The position numbers and the translations under genes were made by a program. A stretch of 64,000 nt of DNA from Mycobacterium ahvazicum (GTDB lineage Bacteria; Actinomycetota; Actinomycetes; Mycobacteriales; Mycobacteriaceae): the NCBI RefSeq assembly GCF_900176255.2, contig NZ_FXEG02000003.1, positions 1,550,001-1,614,000 on the forward strand. The letters are read 5' to 3'. The notes under the pieces are model-generated. The model did not search any database, was not told the origin of the DNA, and saw nothing but the letters and a program-made list of their open reading frames with translations. Positions 33,235 through 47,768 of this stretch are shown here, piece after piece (the stretch's first letter is position 1; each line of letters starts with the position of its first letter).

Positions 33235-34457
33235 GACAGACTGCGGATCCGCACGGGCACCGTGGCCCTGACCAACGACGTCACCAGTAGCAGGGCAAGG
33301 ATCAGCAGCGTTCCCACAAACCAGACGGTGGACCGCCAGCTGCCCACGCTGTAGACCAGCCCGCCCGCCGCCCCGGCCACCGACCCGCCCAGGTAGTAGC
33401 TGAACAGGTACAGCGCGGACGCCTCGGCGCGATCGCGGCGTGCCACGGACCCCACCCAGCCGCTGGCCACCGCGTGCGCGGCGAAGAACCCGCCGGTGAA
33501 CACGCCGGTCCCGACGACGACCACCGGCAGCGCGTTCGGCAGTGTCATCAGCAGCCCCGCCGCGGTGATTGGCAGGGCGCATCCCAGCACGAGCAAGCGC
33601 CCCCGGCGGTCGGCGAGCCGTCCCGCCACGACCGACGTCCAGGTGCCCACCAGGTACAGCAGGAACAGCAGGCCCACCACCGACGGCTGCAACCCGAACG
33701 GCGCGGCGGCAAGCCGGTAGCCGAGGTAGTTGTACACGGTGACGAATCCGCCCATCAGCGTGAACGCCAGGACAAAAAGCTTCAGCAACAACGGGTTTCG
33801 CAGATGCGTCAGCAGACTCTGGGTGGTCGCGCGGATGCTCACCGGCTTCGGGGCGAAGAACTGGGACTTCGGCACCAGCAGGGCGAATATTACCGTCGCG
33901 GCCAACGTCATCACCGAACACACCAATAGCGCGACCCGCCAGCTGCTGACCTCGAGCACCAGCGCCGGGATGATCCGTCCCGCGCAGCCACCAATCGTCG
34001 TCCCGGCGATGTAGCGCCCCATCGCCGATCCCAGCGACGACGCGTGCACCTCCTCGGCGAGAAACGCCATCGCGACCGCCGGAATCCCGGCGAGCGCGAC
34101 GCCTTGGGCCGCCCGCCCGACCAGCAGCACACCGAGCGTGGGGCTGAACGGCAGCAGCAAGCCGATCACGCTGGAGGCGACCCCCGAGACCAGCATCACG
34201 GTGATTCGCCCATAGCGTTCCGAGAGCACGCTGGCCGGAACGATGGACACGGCCAGCATTCCGGTGGTGAGCGAGACCGTCAGCGCCGACGTGGCCGGGG
34301 AGATCCGGTAGTACGCCGACAACGCGGGAAGCAGCGCCTGTGTGCAGTACATGGCGGCGAAACTGGCCAGCCCGGCACCGACCAGCGCCGCGGTGATACG
34401 CCGGTATCCGCGGCAGCCGGCTTGGTGCGCACTGGGGGTCGCGGTGAGTTGGGGCAT
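33231..34457 (-). CDS. MFS transporter, YnfM-like efflux type
   Basis: Twelve-span major facilitator (408 aa). MFS motif A-like sequences appear in SERYGRITVML (loop 2-3) and ADRRGRLLVLG (loop 8-9). GRAAQGVALAGIPAVAMAFL in span 4-5 is typical of drug exporters. Substrate unknown. It is transcribed away from a LysR regulator gene 90 bases off, an arrangement in which the regulator usually controls the transporter. The gene is not at this place in H37Rv, where cyclase genes adjoin alkA. Confidence 0.88.
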   Translation of the reverse strand: MPQLTATPSAHQAGCRGYRRITAALVGAGLASFAAMYCTQALLPALSAYYRISPATSALTVSLTTGMLAVSIVPASVLSERYGRITVMLVSGVASSVIGLLLPFSPTLGVLLVGRAAQGVALAGIPAVAMAFLAEEVHASSLGSAMGRYIAGTTIGGCAGRIIPALVLEVSSWRVALLVCSVMTLAATVIFALLVPKSQFFAPKPVSIRATTQSLLTHLRNPLLLKLFVLAFTLMGGFVTVYNYLGYRLAAAPFGLQPSVVGLLFLLYLVGTWTSVVAGRLADRRGRLLVLGCALPITAAGLLMTLPNALPVVVVGTGVFTGGFFAAHAVASGWVGSVARRDRAEASALYLFSYYLGGSVAGAAGGLVYSVGSWRSTVWFVGTLLILALLLVTSLVRATVPVRIRSLS

Positions 34458-34496
34458 AGACCTGATAGTCCGCCGTGACCCGGCTCAACGGAAATG

Positions 34497-34516
34497 AATT
34501 ATTTCCCACATTATGA
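34497..34516. promoter_or_regulatory. AT-rich presumed LysR operator/promoter between the MFS and LysR genes
   Basis: The 90-base divergent gap contains AATTATTTCCCACATTATGA, strikingly AT-rich for this genome, with ATTAT repeated either side of TTCCCAC. LysR regulators usually bind a site of this kind (T-N11-A) between their own gene and the target. The exact binding site is not resolved. Confidence 0.4.
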
Positions 34517-34547
34517 TGCAGATGCGACATAAGTAAAGGCGGCGGTC

Positions 34548-35417
34548 ATGGCCGATGGCGACTACGAGTGGTTCCTCACACTTGCCGAGCTGCAACACGT
34601 CACGGCGGCGGCCCAACAACTGCATATCGCGCAGCCGACGTTGACGCGGATGCTGGCGCGCCTGGAACGCCGGCTCGGGGTGGCGCTGTTCGACCGCCAC
34701 GGCCGCCGACTCTCGCTGAGCACCTACGGCCGCATCTTCTACGAGCACGCGCGACGGGCGCAGTTGGAGCTCGATTCGGCCCGGCGCGAAATCGAGGACC
34801 TGAGCAACCCCGCGGCCGGTGAGATCCGGCTCGGCTTCTTGAGTTCGTTCGGCTCGATCGTCGTGCCGCGGTTGATCGCCGGGTTCACCAAGGTGTCGCC
34901 GCGTGTGACGTTCACGCTCGAGGAGGGCGCGGCCGAGTCGATCAGTGATCGCGTGTTGGAGGGCTTGATCGACGTTGCGGTGGTATCGCCTCGACCACAG
35001 AAGCCAAGCTTGGCCTGGCGCAGCCTGTTGCGTCAGCGCCTCGGCATCGCGGTGCCCCGCGACCATCGGCTCTCGGGCGCGACGGCCGTGTCGATGACGG
35101 ATCTCGCCGACGAGCCTTTCATCACCATGCATCCGGGATTCGGTATGCGACAGCTACTCGATGAGCTTTGTGCCGCAGCACAATTCCAGCCACGCATCGT
35201 CCTGGAGTCGGCGAACCTGACCACCAACGCCGGGCTGGTGGCCGCGGGCCTGGGCATCAGCCTGACACCGATCGACGGCAGCGAGCATGCGCCAGGAGTC
35301 TGCGTGCTGCACCTGGCCGACGCGGACGGTTACCGCGACATCGGGATGATCTGGGACTCGTCGCGGCCGTTGTCGCGCGCCGCGCGGGACTTCATCGCAT
35401 CCGCCGCGAGGGCTTAG
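34548..35417 (+). CDS. LysR-family transcriptional regulator
   Basis: LTTR (289 aa). The N-terminal winged helix-turn-helix is at residues 5-65: FLTLAELQHVTAAAQQLHIA and QPTLTRMLARLERRLGVALF. The effector-binding domain follows, from about residue 90 (GEIRLGFLSSFGS) to the C-terminus. It most likely controls the divergent MFS gene and possibly itself. Inducer unknown. The stop overlaps the VOC gene stop tail to tail. Confidence 0.9.
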   Translation: MADGDYEWFLTLAELQHVTAAAQQLHIAQPTLTRMLARLERRLGVALFDRHGRRLSLSTYGRIFYEHARRAQLELDSARREIEDLSNPAAGEIRLGFLSSFGSIVVPRLIAGFTKVSPRVTFTLEEGAAESISDRVLEGLIDVAVVSPRPQKPSLAWRSLLRQRLGIAVPRDHRLSGATAVSMTDLADEPFITMHPGFGMRQLLDELCAAAQFQPRIVLESANLTTNAGLVAAGLGISLTPIDGSEHAPGVCVLHLADADGYRDIGMIWDSSRPLSRAARDFIASAARA

Positions 35418-35889
35418 CCGCCGGGTCGCCAGAGCTCGACCGTGCTGCGCGCGCCGCCGGGCAGCTCGAGAATCTCGATGGGCGTGTCATCGGGGTCGTG
35501 GACGAAGAACATCCGCACCCCACCGATGTCGACGATCGGCTCGGTGCGCACCTCGGGGTGCTGGCGCCGCACGGCCGCGTACGTGGCGTCGAGGTCGGCG
35601 ACGCGAAAGGAGATGTTGGTGTAGCCACGGTGCGGGCCGGCCGGGCTGGCCGGTACATCGCCGAGAAACAGCAGTTCGACCATCGCTGCACCGATCAGTC
35701 CGCCGACCATGCGGCCTTTCTGGGCCGTGCCGCCGGTCACGGCGTCGAGGCCGCCGCCCTCGAGTTCGACATCGAAGACGACGTCGATGCCCAGCACCGC
35801 GGTGACAACGCCAGTGACCTGTCCATGTCGGAGACGCCGATGCAGACATGGGAGAAGTTCTCGACGGCAATGGGCCTCGGCTCGGTCAT
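35414..35889 (-). pseudogene. VOC/glyoxalase-family gene with a frameshift
   Basis: Two frames join into one VOC protein. From ATG 35889 the frame reads MTEPRPIAVENFSHVCIGVSDMDRSLAL. The family sequence then continues one base out of frame as TAVLGIDVVFDVELEGGG through GYTNISFRVADLDATYAAV to VELWRPGG. The break lies near 35801-35812, where an expected FYT-type codon run seems to lack one base. The total of 476 nt is one short of a whole number of codons. Either a real inactivation or a sequencing error. Intact, it would be a 158-aa metal-dependent dioxygenase/glyoxalase-like enzyme of unknown substrate. Confidence 0.8.
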
Positions 35890-35992
35890 GGCAGACTCCT
35901 CGGGGCATCGGCAGTTCACAGCGTGCGCGTCCGCCCACCATCATGTCGCTTTTCCGCCAGTCTTGTCGGCCTTCTGGTGTAACTGTGGAGGC

Positions 35993-37489
35993 GTGCACGA
36001 CGATTTCGAACGCTGTTACCGCGCGGTCCAGTCCAAGGACGCCCGGTTCGACGGCTGGTTCGTCACCGCGGTGCTCACCACCCGCATCTACTGCCGGCCC
36101 AGCTGCCCGGTACGTCCGCCGTTGGCCCGCAATGTGCGCTTCTATCCGGCGGCGGCGGCCGCGCAGCGGGCGGGTTTCCGCGCGTGCAAACGATGCCGTC
36201 CCGACGCCTCGCCGGGGTCGCCCGAATGGAATGTGCGCGGCGACGTCGTGGCGCGGGCCATGCGGCTCATCGCCGACGGAACGGTGGACCGCGACGGGGT
36301 GGGCGGTCTAGCCGCCCACCTCGGGTACACGCCCCGGCAGCTGGAGCGGCTGTTGCAGGCCGAGGTCGGCGCCGGTCCGCTCGCGCTGGCGCGCGCGCAA
36401 CGAAGCCAGACCGCCCGGCTACTGATCGAGACGACCGACCTGCCGTTCTGCGACGTCGCGTTCGCCGCCGGCTTTTCCAGCATCCGCCAGTTCAACGACA
36501 CCGTGCGCCTGGTGTTCGAGAGCACACCGACCGGCCTGCGCACGCGCGCGGCGTCCCGGTCGGGGGCTTCGAAAGCCGGAGTGACTTCGCCTGGGACAGT
36601 GTGCCTTCGGCTGCCGGTGCGCACTCCCTTCGCCTACGCGGGCGTCTTCGGACATCTGGCCGCGGGCGCCGTACCCGGTTGCGAGGAAGTGCGCGACGGC
36701 GCCTACCGGCGCAGCCTTCGGCTGCCGGCCGGCAACGCCGTGGTCGCGCTGACGCCGGCCGTCGATCACGTCCGCTGCCTGCTCGCCCTCGATGACTTTC
36801 GCGATCTCACGACCGCGATCGCCCGCTGTCGGCGCCTGCTCGACCTCGACGCGGATCCGGAAGCGATCGTGGACACGTTGAGTCGCGACCCGCTGCTGGC
36901 CCCAGTCGTGGCCAAGGCGCCGGGACAACGCATTCCGCGCGCGGTCGACGAGGCGGAACTCGCGGTGCGTGCGGTGCTCGGTCAGCAGGTCTCCACCAAG
37001 GCCGCACGCACCCACGTCGGCCGATTGGTCAGGGCGTACGGGCCGCACGTCCACGACCCCGAAGGCACACTCACGCATGCCTTCCCGTCGATCGAGCAGC
37101 TCGACGAGATCGATCCCGTCCATCTGGCGGTGCCCAAGTTGCGGCAACGGACGATGACCGGGTTGGTCGCCGGTCTCCTCGATGGCAGCGTGGTCCTAGA
37201 CGCCGGCAGCGATTGGGACAGCGCGCGCACTCAGCTGCTGGCACTGCCGGGGGTGGGCCCATGGACCGCCGAAGTGATAGCGATGCGCGGTCTCGGCGAC
37301 CCGGACGCGTTTCCCGCCAGCGACCTTGGGCTTCAACTCGCCGCCAAACAGCTGGGCTTGCCGACGAATCAACGCAAACTCATTGAGCACAGCGCACATT
37401 GGCGCCCGTGGCGCTCGTACGCCACCCAGCATTTGTGGACCACGCTCGAGCACCCGGTGAACCGATGGCCGCCACAGGAGGTCGCATGA
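35993..37489 (+). CDS. alkA: AdaA-AlkA fusion: methylphosphotriester-sensing regulator with 3-methyladenine glycosylase
   Basis: Adaptive-response fusion protein (498 aa). The N-terminal Ada zinc domain has the Cys cluster TRIYCRPSCPVRPP and RACKRCRPD, which accepts methyl groups from phosphotriesters. An AraC-type helix-turn-helix follows (LAAHLGYTPRQLERLLQ, VAFAAGFSSIRQFNDTVR). The C-terminal AlkA glycosylase has VLGQQVSTKAARTH and a helix-hairpin-helix LLALPGVGPWTAEVIAMRGL with catalytic Asp in DAFPASDLGL. GTG at 35993 (VHDDFERCYRAVQ) fits. The stop overlaps the ogt start as ATGA. Confidence 0.95.
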   Translation: MHDDFERCYRAVQSKDARFDGWFVTAVLTTRIYCRPSCPVRPPLARNVRFYPAAAAAQRAGFRACKRCRPDASPGSPEWNVRGDVVARAMRLIADGTVDRDGVGGLAAHLGYTPRQLERLLQAEVGAGPLALARAQRSQTARLLIETTDLPFCDVAFAAGFSSIRQFNDTVRLVFESTPTGLRTRAASRSGASKAGVTSPGTVCLRLPVRTPFAYAGVFGHLAAGAVPGCEEVRDGAYRRSLRLPAGNAVVALTPAVDHVRCLLALDDFRDLTTAIARCRRLLDLDADPEAIVDTLSRDPLLAPVVAKAPGQRIPRAVDEAELAVRAVLGQQVSTKAARTHVGRLVRAYGPHVHDPEGTLTHAFPSIEQLDEIDPVHLAVPKLRQRTMTGLVAGLLDGSVVLDAGSDWDSARTQLLALPGVGPWTAEVIAMRGLGDPDAFPASDLGLQLAAKQLGLPTNQRKLIEHSAHWRPWRSYATQHLWTTLEHPVNRWPPQEVA

Positions 37490-37977
37490 TCCAGTACCGC
37501 ACCATCGACAGCCCGATCGGGCTGCTGACCCTGGCCGGCCACGGCACGGTGCTGACCAATCTGCGGATGGTCGACCAGACCTACGAACCGAGTCGCGCCG
37601 ACTGGTCGCCCAATCCGGGAGCGTTCGGCGCGGCCGTCGAACAATTAGTGGCGTACTTCACCGGCGAGCTCACGACTTTCGACATTGAACTCGACCTGCG
37701 GGGCACCGAATTTCAGCGACGGGTCTGGAAGGCGCTGATGACGATTCCATATGGACAGACTCGTTCATATGGAGAAATCGCCGAACGGATCGGCGCCCCC
37801 GGTGCCGCGCGTGCGGTCGGACTGGCCAATGGCCACAATCCGGTCGCGATTGTCGTGCCATGCCATCGCGTCATCGGCGCCAACGGCAGCCTGACCGGTT
37901 TCGGCGGCGGACTCGGCCGCAAACGCGCATTGCTCGAATTGGAAAATCTGCGATCCAATTTAACGTTATTCGATTGA
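37486..37977 (+). CDS. ogt: Methylated-DNA-[protein]-cysteine S-methyltransferase Ogt
   Basis: Suicide repair protein (163 aa) taking O6-alkyl groups from guanine. The acceptor is Cys126 in VVPCHRVIGANGSLTGFGGG. The winged-helix DNA-binding region includes GTEFQRRVWKALMTIPYGQT and SYGEIAERIG. ATG 37486 is inside the alkA stop (ATGA), so the two repair genes are coupled. It is followed by a strong terminator shared with the rrn operon. Confidence 0.96.
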   Translation: MIQYRTIDSPIGLLTLAGHGTVLTNLRMVDQTYEPSRADWSPNPGAFGAAVEQLVAYFTGELTTFDIELDLRGTEFQRRVWKALMTIPYGQTRSYGEIAERIGAPGAARAVGLANGHNPVAIVVPCHRVIGANGSLTGFGGGLGRKRALLELENLRSNLTLFD

Positions 37978-37987
37978 CAGAGAACGC

Positions 37988-38017
37988 AAAAATGCCCCCT
38001 TTGCAGGGGGCATTTTT
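37988..38017. terminator. Bidirectional intrinsic terminator between ogt and the rrn operon
   Basis: AATGCCCCC and GGGGGCATT form a stem of about 9 bp around a TTTGCA loop, flanked by A-rich sequence on the left and TTTTT on the right. It can therefore work as a U-tailed terminator in both directions. It ends the convergent ogt and rrn transcripts. Confidence 0.85.
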
Positions 38018-38022
38018 GTGTG

Positions 38023-38137
38023 TGTTCGGCGGTGTCCGACTTTTCCACCCGATAGGGCAGTATCATTGGCGCTGACAGGCTTAGCTTCCGGGTTCGGAAT
38101 GGGACCGGGCGTTTCCCTGTCGCTGTGGCCGCCGTAA
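38023..38137 (-). rRNA. rrf: 5S ribosomal RNA
   Basis: On the minus strand it starts TTACGGCGGCCACAGCGACA and runs through CCCGGTCCCATTCCGAACCC to a complementary end near TCGGACACCGCCGAACACA. Length is about 115 nt, as in mycobacteria. Last gene of the rrn operon, directly before the terminator. Confidence 0.95.
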
Positions 38138-38234
38138 CTCTATTTATTTTTCATTCAAGTGTTCTGGTGGGGGGTGTGGTATCGAGGTTTTCGCGGCAAA
38201 TGCCGCAGAAAAAAATAGTGGTTGCGATTGTGTT

Positions 38235-43126
<4,892 letters not shown>

Positions 43127-43345
43127 ACTCCTCGACAAGCGAGGTGAATTTCGAATCAGAGAAAATCTGACCTAACAAAAAGACGCCATATAACTGGCAT
43201 CAAAATAAACGACCACATCCCTATCACACGGGGAGTGTTTTGGGAGTGGTCAAAAAACAACAACAAACAAAAACACCAAACACACTATTGAGTTCTCAAA
43301 CAACACTTTTCTTGCTTTTCTCGCCCGCTTCGGGGCAACCCTGCC
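43127..43345 (-). promoter_or_regulatory. rrn leader RNA
   Basis: About 220 bases of transcribed leader before 16S. On the minus strand it includes TTGAGAACTCAATAGTGTGT and the following T-rich GTTTTTGTTTGTTGTTG, typical of mycobacterial rrn leaders with antitermination and RNase III processing signals. AT-rich compared with the genome. No open reading frame of note. Confidence 0.65.
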
Positions 43346-43375
43346 AGCTTAATACAGATCCGGCAGAGGCGTCAA
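43346..43375 (-). promoter_or_regulatory. rrn promoter, proximal (PCL1-like)
   Basis: On the minus strand TTGACG (-35, 43370-43375) is followed after 18 bases by TAAGCT (-10, 43346-43351), within TTGACGCCTCTGCCGGATCT. The layout closely copies the distal promoter about 78 bases upstream. SigA type. Paired promoters are normal for mycobacterial rrn. Confidence 0.75.
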
Positions 43376-43423
43376 CCCCCAATTTCTTGCGATCGTGGTG
43401 ATCGCTGCGAGGGCAGCCGTGCC

Positions 43424-43453
43424 AGGTTAGTACCAATCCGGCGAGGGAGTCAA
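43424..43453 (-). promoter_or_regulatory. rrn promoter, distal (P1-like)
   Basis: On the minus strand TTGACT (-35, 43448-43453) is followed after 18 bases by TAACCT (-10, 43424-43429), within TTGACTCCCTCGCCGGATTG. It lies 56 bases downstream of the murA stop, the usual position of the murA-linked rrn promoter in slow growers. Confidence 0.75.
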
Positions 43454-43509
43454 GCCCCGGTCTCGGTCTCCTTCGAGTGGTGACCGCGCCTGTGGGGCAC
43501 TGACTTTGG

Positions 43510-44763
43510 TTACTGTACCCGCTCGATCTCCGCTCCCAAAATCGCCAGGTTTTCGACGAACAACGGGTAGCCGCGATCGATGTGAAAGACGTCGTGGACC
43601 TCGGTGTCACCGTCGGCGACGAGGCCGGCCAATACCAGGCCGGCACCTGCGCGAATATCCGAACACCAGACCGGTGCGCTGGAAAGTTGCGGCAGGCCCC
43701 GGACCACGGCGTGGTGGCCGTCGGTGCGCGCGTCGGCGCCCAGCCGGATCATTTCTTCGACGAATCGGAAGCGCGCCTCGAACACGTTCTCCGTGATCAT
43801 CGAGGTGCCATCGGCGATCGATGCCAGCGCGATCGCCATCGGTTGCAGATCCGTCGGGAAACCGGGAAACGGCAACGTCGCAACGTTCATCGCCTTCGGA
43901 CGCTCGTACTGCGTCACGCGAAAACTGTTGTCTGTCTGCGTGACGGTGGCACCCGCGTCATGCAGTTTGTGCAGCACCACCTGAAGGTGCGCCGGATCGA
44001 TACCGCTGACCGTGATGTCGCCGCGGGTGATCGCGGCGGCGATCCCCCAGGTGGCGGCCACGATCCGGTCCCCGATCACCCGGTGCTCGGTGGGATACAG
44101 CCGGTCGACGCCGGTGATTGTCATCGTCGGCGAACCCGCACCCTCGATCCGTGCGCCCATCTGGTTGAGCATCGTGCAGAGATCGACGACGTCGGGTTCG
44201 CGCGCGGCGTTGTGGATCGTGGTGACACCTTCGGCGACCACGGCGGCCATCAAGATGTTCTCGGTGGCCCCCACCGAGGGGAATTCCAGTTGAATCTCCG
44301 CGCCGCGCAACGTATCTGCGTGAGCGACCACACACCCATGCTCGATATTGCACGTCGCACCCAGTTGCCGCAGGCCCGCCTGATGCATGTCCAGCGGACG
44401 CGAGCCGATCGCGTCGCCGCCCGGGAGCGCCACCCTGGCGCGCTTGCACCGGCCGACCAGTGGCCCGAGCACGCAGACCGAGGCGCGGAACTGTCGCACG
44501 GCCGCGAAGTCGGCGTCGTACTTGGGTTCGTCGGGTGAGGTGATGCGCGCGACGTCGCCGTCGAGTTCGACGGTGGCGCCCAGGCCGCGCAGCACCTCGG
44601 CCATCAGCGGGACATCGAGAATGTCGGGGCAATTGGTGATCGTGCTGGTGCCCTCGGCCAGCAGGGTCGCGGCCATCAGCTTGAGCACGCTGTTCTTGGC
44701 GCCCCCTACTGCGACTTCGCCTGACAACCGATTACCGCCGGTTACCACGAATCGCTCAGCCAC
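43510..44763 (-). CDS. murA: UDP-N-acetylglucosamine 1-carboxyvinyltransferase
   Basis: First committed step of peptidoglycan synthesis: adds enolpyruvate from PEP to UDP-GlcNAc (417 aa). N-terminal GGNRLSGEVAVGGAKNSVLK binds substrate. The catalytic loop reads VALPGGDAIGSRPLDMH with Asp117 where most bacteria have Cys, the mycobacterial change known to give intrinsic fosfomycin resistance. FEARFRFVEEMIRLGAD near the C-terminus is typical. Located just upstream of the rrn promoters, as in other slow growers. Confidence 0.97.
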   Translation of the reverse strand: MAERFVVTGGNRLSGEVAVGGAKNSVLKLMAATLLAEGTSTITNCPDILDVPLMAEVLRGLGATVELDGDVARITSPDEPKYDADFAAVRQFRASVCVLGPLVGRCKRARVALPGGDAIGSRPLDMHQAGLRQLGATCNIEHGCVVAHADTLRGAEIQLEFPSVGATENILMAAVVAEGVTTIHNAAREPDVVDLCTMLNQMGARIEGAGSPTMTITGVDRLYPTEHRVIGDRIVAATWGIAAAITRGDITVSGIDPAHLQVVLHKLHDAGATVTQTDNSFRVTQYERPKAMNVATLPFPGFPTDLQPMAIALASIADGTSMITENVFEARFRFVEEMIRLGADARTDGHHAVVRGLPQLSSAPVWCSDIRAGAGLVLAGLVADGDTEVHDVFHIDRGYPLFVENLAILGAEIERVQ

Positions 44764-44833
44764 CCGCGTCAGTCTAGTGAAGGGGTATCGGCTTGTCAGT
44801 CAGCTAACTCACTTCGCCGAGTACGGTTTGATC

Positions 44834-45418
44834 ATGGCAGTACATCTGACCCGCATCTATACCCGGACCGGCGACGACGGAACCACGGGATTGAGCGACT
44901 TCTCCCGCGTCTCGAAAAACGACCCCCGCCTGGTCGCATACGCCGACTGCGACGAGGCCAATTCCGCGATCGGCGCCGCGATCGCGCTGGGCCGGCCAGA
45001 TTCCGAAGTCGCCGCCGTATTGCGGCAGATCCAAAACGATTTGTTCGACGCCGGTGCGGACCTGTCGACCCCGGTGGTGGAAAACCCGAAATACCCTCCG
45101 CTGCGCGTCGCCCAGTCCTACATCGACCGGCTCGAAGGATGGTGTGACAAATACAACGAGTCGCTGCCGGCGCTGAATTCCTTTGTGCTTCCCGGAGGTT
45201 CGCCGTTGTCAGCACTGTTGCACGTCGCCCGCACCGTGGTGCGTCGCGCCGAGCGATCGGCCTGGGCCGCAGTCGACTCCGCACCCGGCGAAGTCAACGT
45301 GCTGCCGGCGAAATACCTGAATCGGTTGTCGGATCTGCTCTTCATCCTGTCCAGGGCCGCCAACGTGGATGGCGATGTGCTCTGGAAACCAGGAGGGAAG
45401 CCAGGCGGTGGCGCCTGA
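44834..45418 (+). CDS. ATP:cob(I)alamin adenosyltransferase, PduO type
   Basis: Makes adenosylcobalamin for methylmalonyl-CoA mutase (194 aa). N-terminal VHLTRIYTRTGDDGTTGLSD is the ATP-binding signature. FVLPGGSPLSALLHVARTVV and RRAER with the conserved Arg follow, and YLNRLSDLLFILSRAAN lies near the end. ATG 44834 is preferred to the longer frame that overlaps murA antisense. It matches Rv1314c in position. Functionally linked to the epimerase at 29.9 kb. Confidence 0.93.
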   Translation: MAVHLTRIYTRTGDDGTTGLSDFSRVSKNDPRLVAYADCDEANSAIGAAIALGRPDSEVAAVLRQIQNDLFDAGADLSTPVVENPKYPPLRVAQSYIDRLEGWCDKYNESLPALNSFVLPGGSPLSALLHVARTVVRRAERSAWAAVDSAPGEVNVLPAKYLNRLSDLLFILSRAANVDGDVLWKPGGKPGGGA

Positions 45419-45443
45419 ACAAGTTGAGCTGCCGGGCTTTTCG

Positions 45444-45887
45444 TCAGACGCTGCGACGGCGTGCGCGCGGTGACGGACGAGACTCCAGCCACGACAAGAA
45501 CGCGGTCAACGCGCCCTGATCGAGCGCCAGTTCGTAGGCCGACCTGCGCTCCTGGGTGGTATCGCGCAGCTCTAGCACCACGATCTCGTCGGTCATGATG
45601 TCGAATTCATCGCCGCGCGGCGCGCGCCGGGCGACGATCTCGACGCCCCGGCGGGACACCCGCCGATCCGGCCACAGGCGCAGGCTGGATAGCCGATAGA
45701 AAGCGGCTTCGCCGCCGCGGTAACGGATCACGCCGTGCCGCCAGCCATGACCTCCCACCGCCGGAATGTCGCGCATGATCCCGGCCGTCCCGCCCTGCCG
45801 CAGCTTCCACAGCCGGTAGCTCAGGGCCAGAACGGCCGCCCCCAGCACGACGACGAGCACGACCATGCCAATCATGGGCGCGCTCAT
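45444..45887 (-). CDS. DUF2550 membrane-anchored protein (Rv1312-like)
   Basis: 147 aa: one N-terminal membrane span (MIGMVVLVVVLGAAVLALSY) and a cytosolic beta-rich domain starting GIMRDIPAVGGHGWRHGVIRY, ending SPRARRRSV. The family occurs directly after atpC in actinobacteria, here 17 bases later on the same strand, so it belongs to the ATP synthase operon. Function unknown. It ends 26 bases from the adenosyltransferase stop; H37Rv carries an IS1557 element between these genes and this genome does not. Confidence 0.88.
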   Translation of the reverse strand: MSAPMIGMVVLVVVLGAAVLALSYRLWKLRQGGTAGIMRDIPAVGGHGWRHGVIRYRGGEAAFYRLSSLRLWPDRRVSRRGVEIVARRAPRGDEFDIMTDEIVVLELRDTTQERRSAYELALDQGALTAFLSWLESRPSPRARRRSV

Positions 45888-45904
45888 CGCCTCGTCCTGT
45901 GCGG

Positions 45905-46270
45905 CTAGTCGATTGCGCCGACGGCGCGTAATCTGGCGCGGCCCCTGGCGGCAACACGAGGATCGTCGGACTCGGAATCCTGCTTGGCCGCGGCCTCGTC
46001 GATCTCCGAAGCGAATTCGGCGGACTCCGCGAGAATGGTGACGCTCTCCTCGGTCACCGACAAAAATCCACCGTCCACCGCTACCCGCAGATCGTCCTGG
46101 CCGTCGCGCTCGACGCGCACCATGGCGTCATCGACCAACTGGGCCACCAACGGGATGTGTCGCGGCAGGATACCGATCTCGCCGACAGTGGTGCGGGTGA
46201 ACAAGAACGTTGCCTCACCCGACCAGATCTTTCGGTCGACGGCGACGATCTCAACGTTCAATTCAGCCAT
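45905..46270 (-). CDS. atpC: ATP synthase epsilon subunit
   Basis: Central-stalk subunit of F1 (121 aa). LNVEIVAVDRKIWSGEATFL begins the beta-sandwich domain. TTVGEIGILPRHIPLVAQL is the family signature, and a short C-terminal helical region ends RARLRAVGAID. Mycobacterial forms have a short C-terminal helix. Last F1 gene of the operon, 26 bases after atpD. Confidence 0.96.
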   Translation of the reverse strand: MAELNVEIVAVDRKIWSGEATFLFTRTTVGEIGILPRHIPLVAQLVDDAMVRVERDGQDDLRVAVDGGFLSVTEESVTILAESAEFASEIDEAAAKQDSESDDPRVAARGRARLRAVGAID

Positions 46271-46296
46271 GTCACACCATCTTTCGGAATCGCCGA

Positions 46297-47745
<1,449 letters not shown>

Positions 47746-47768
47746 ATTCTCTTCGCTTCCTCGTGGTG

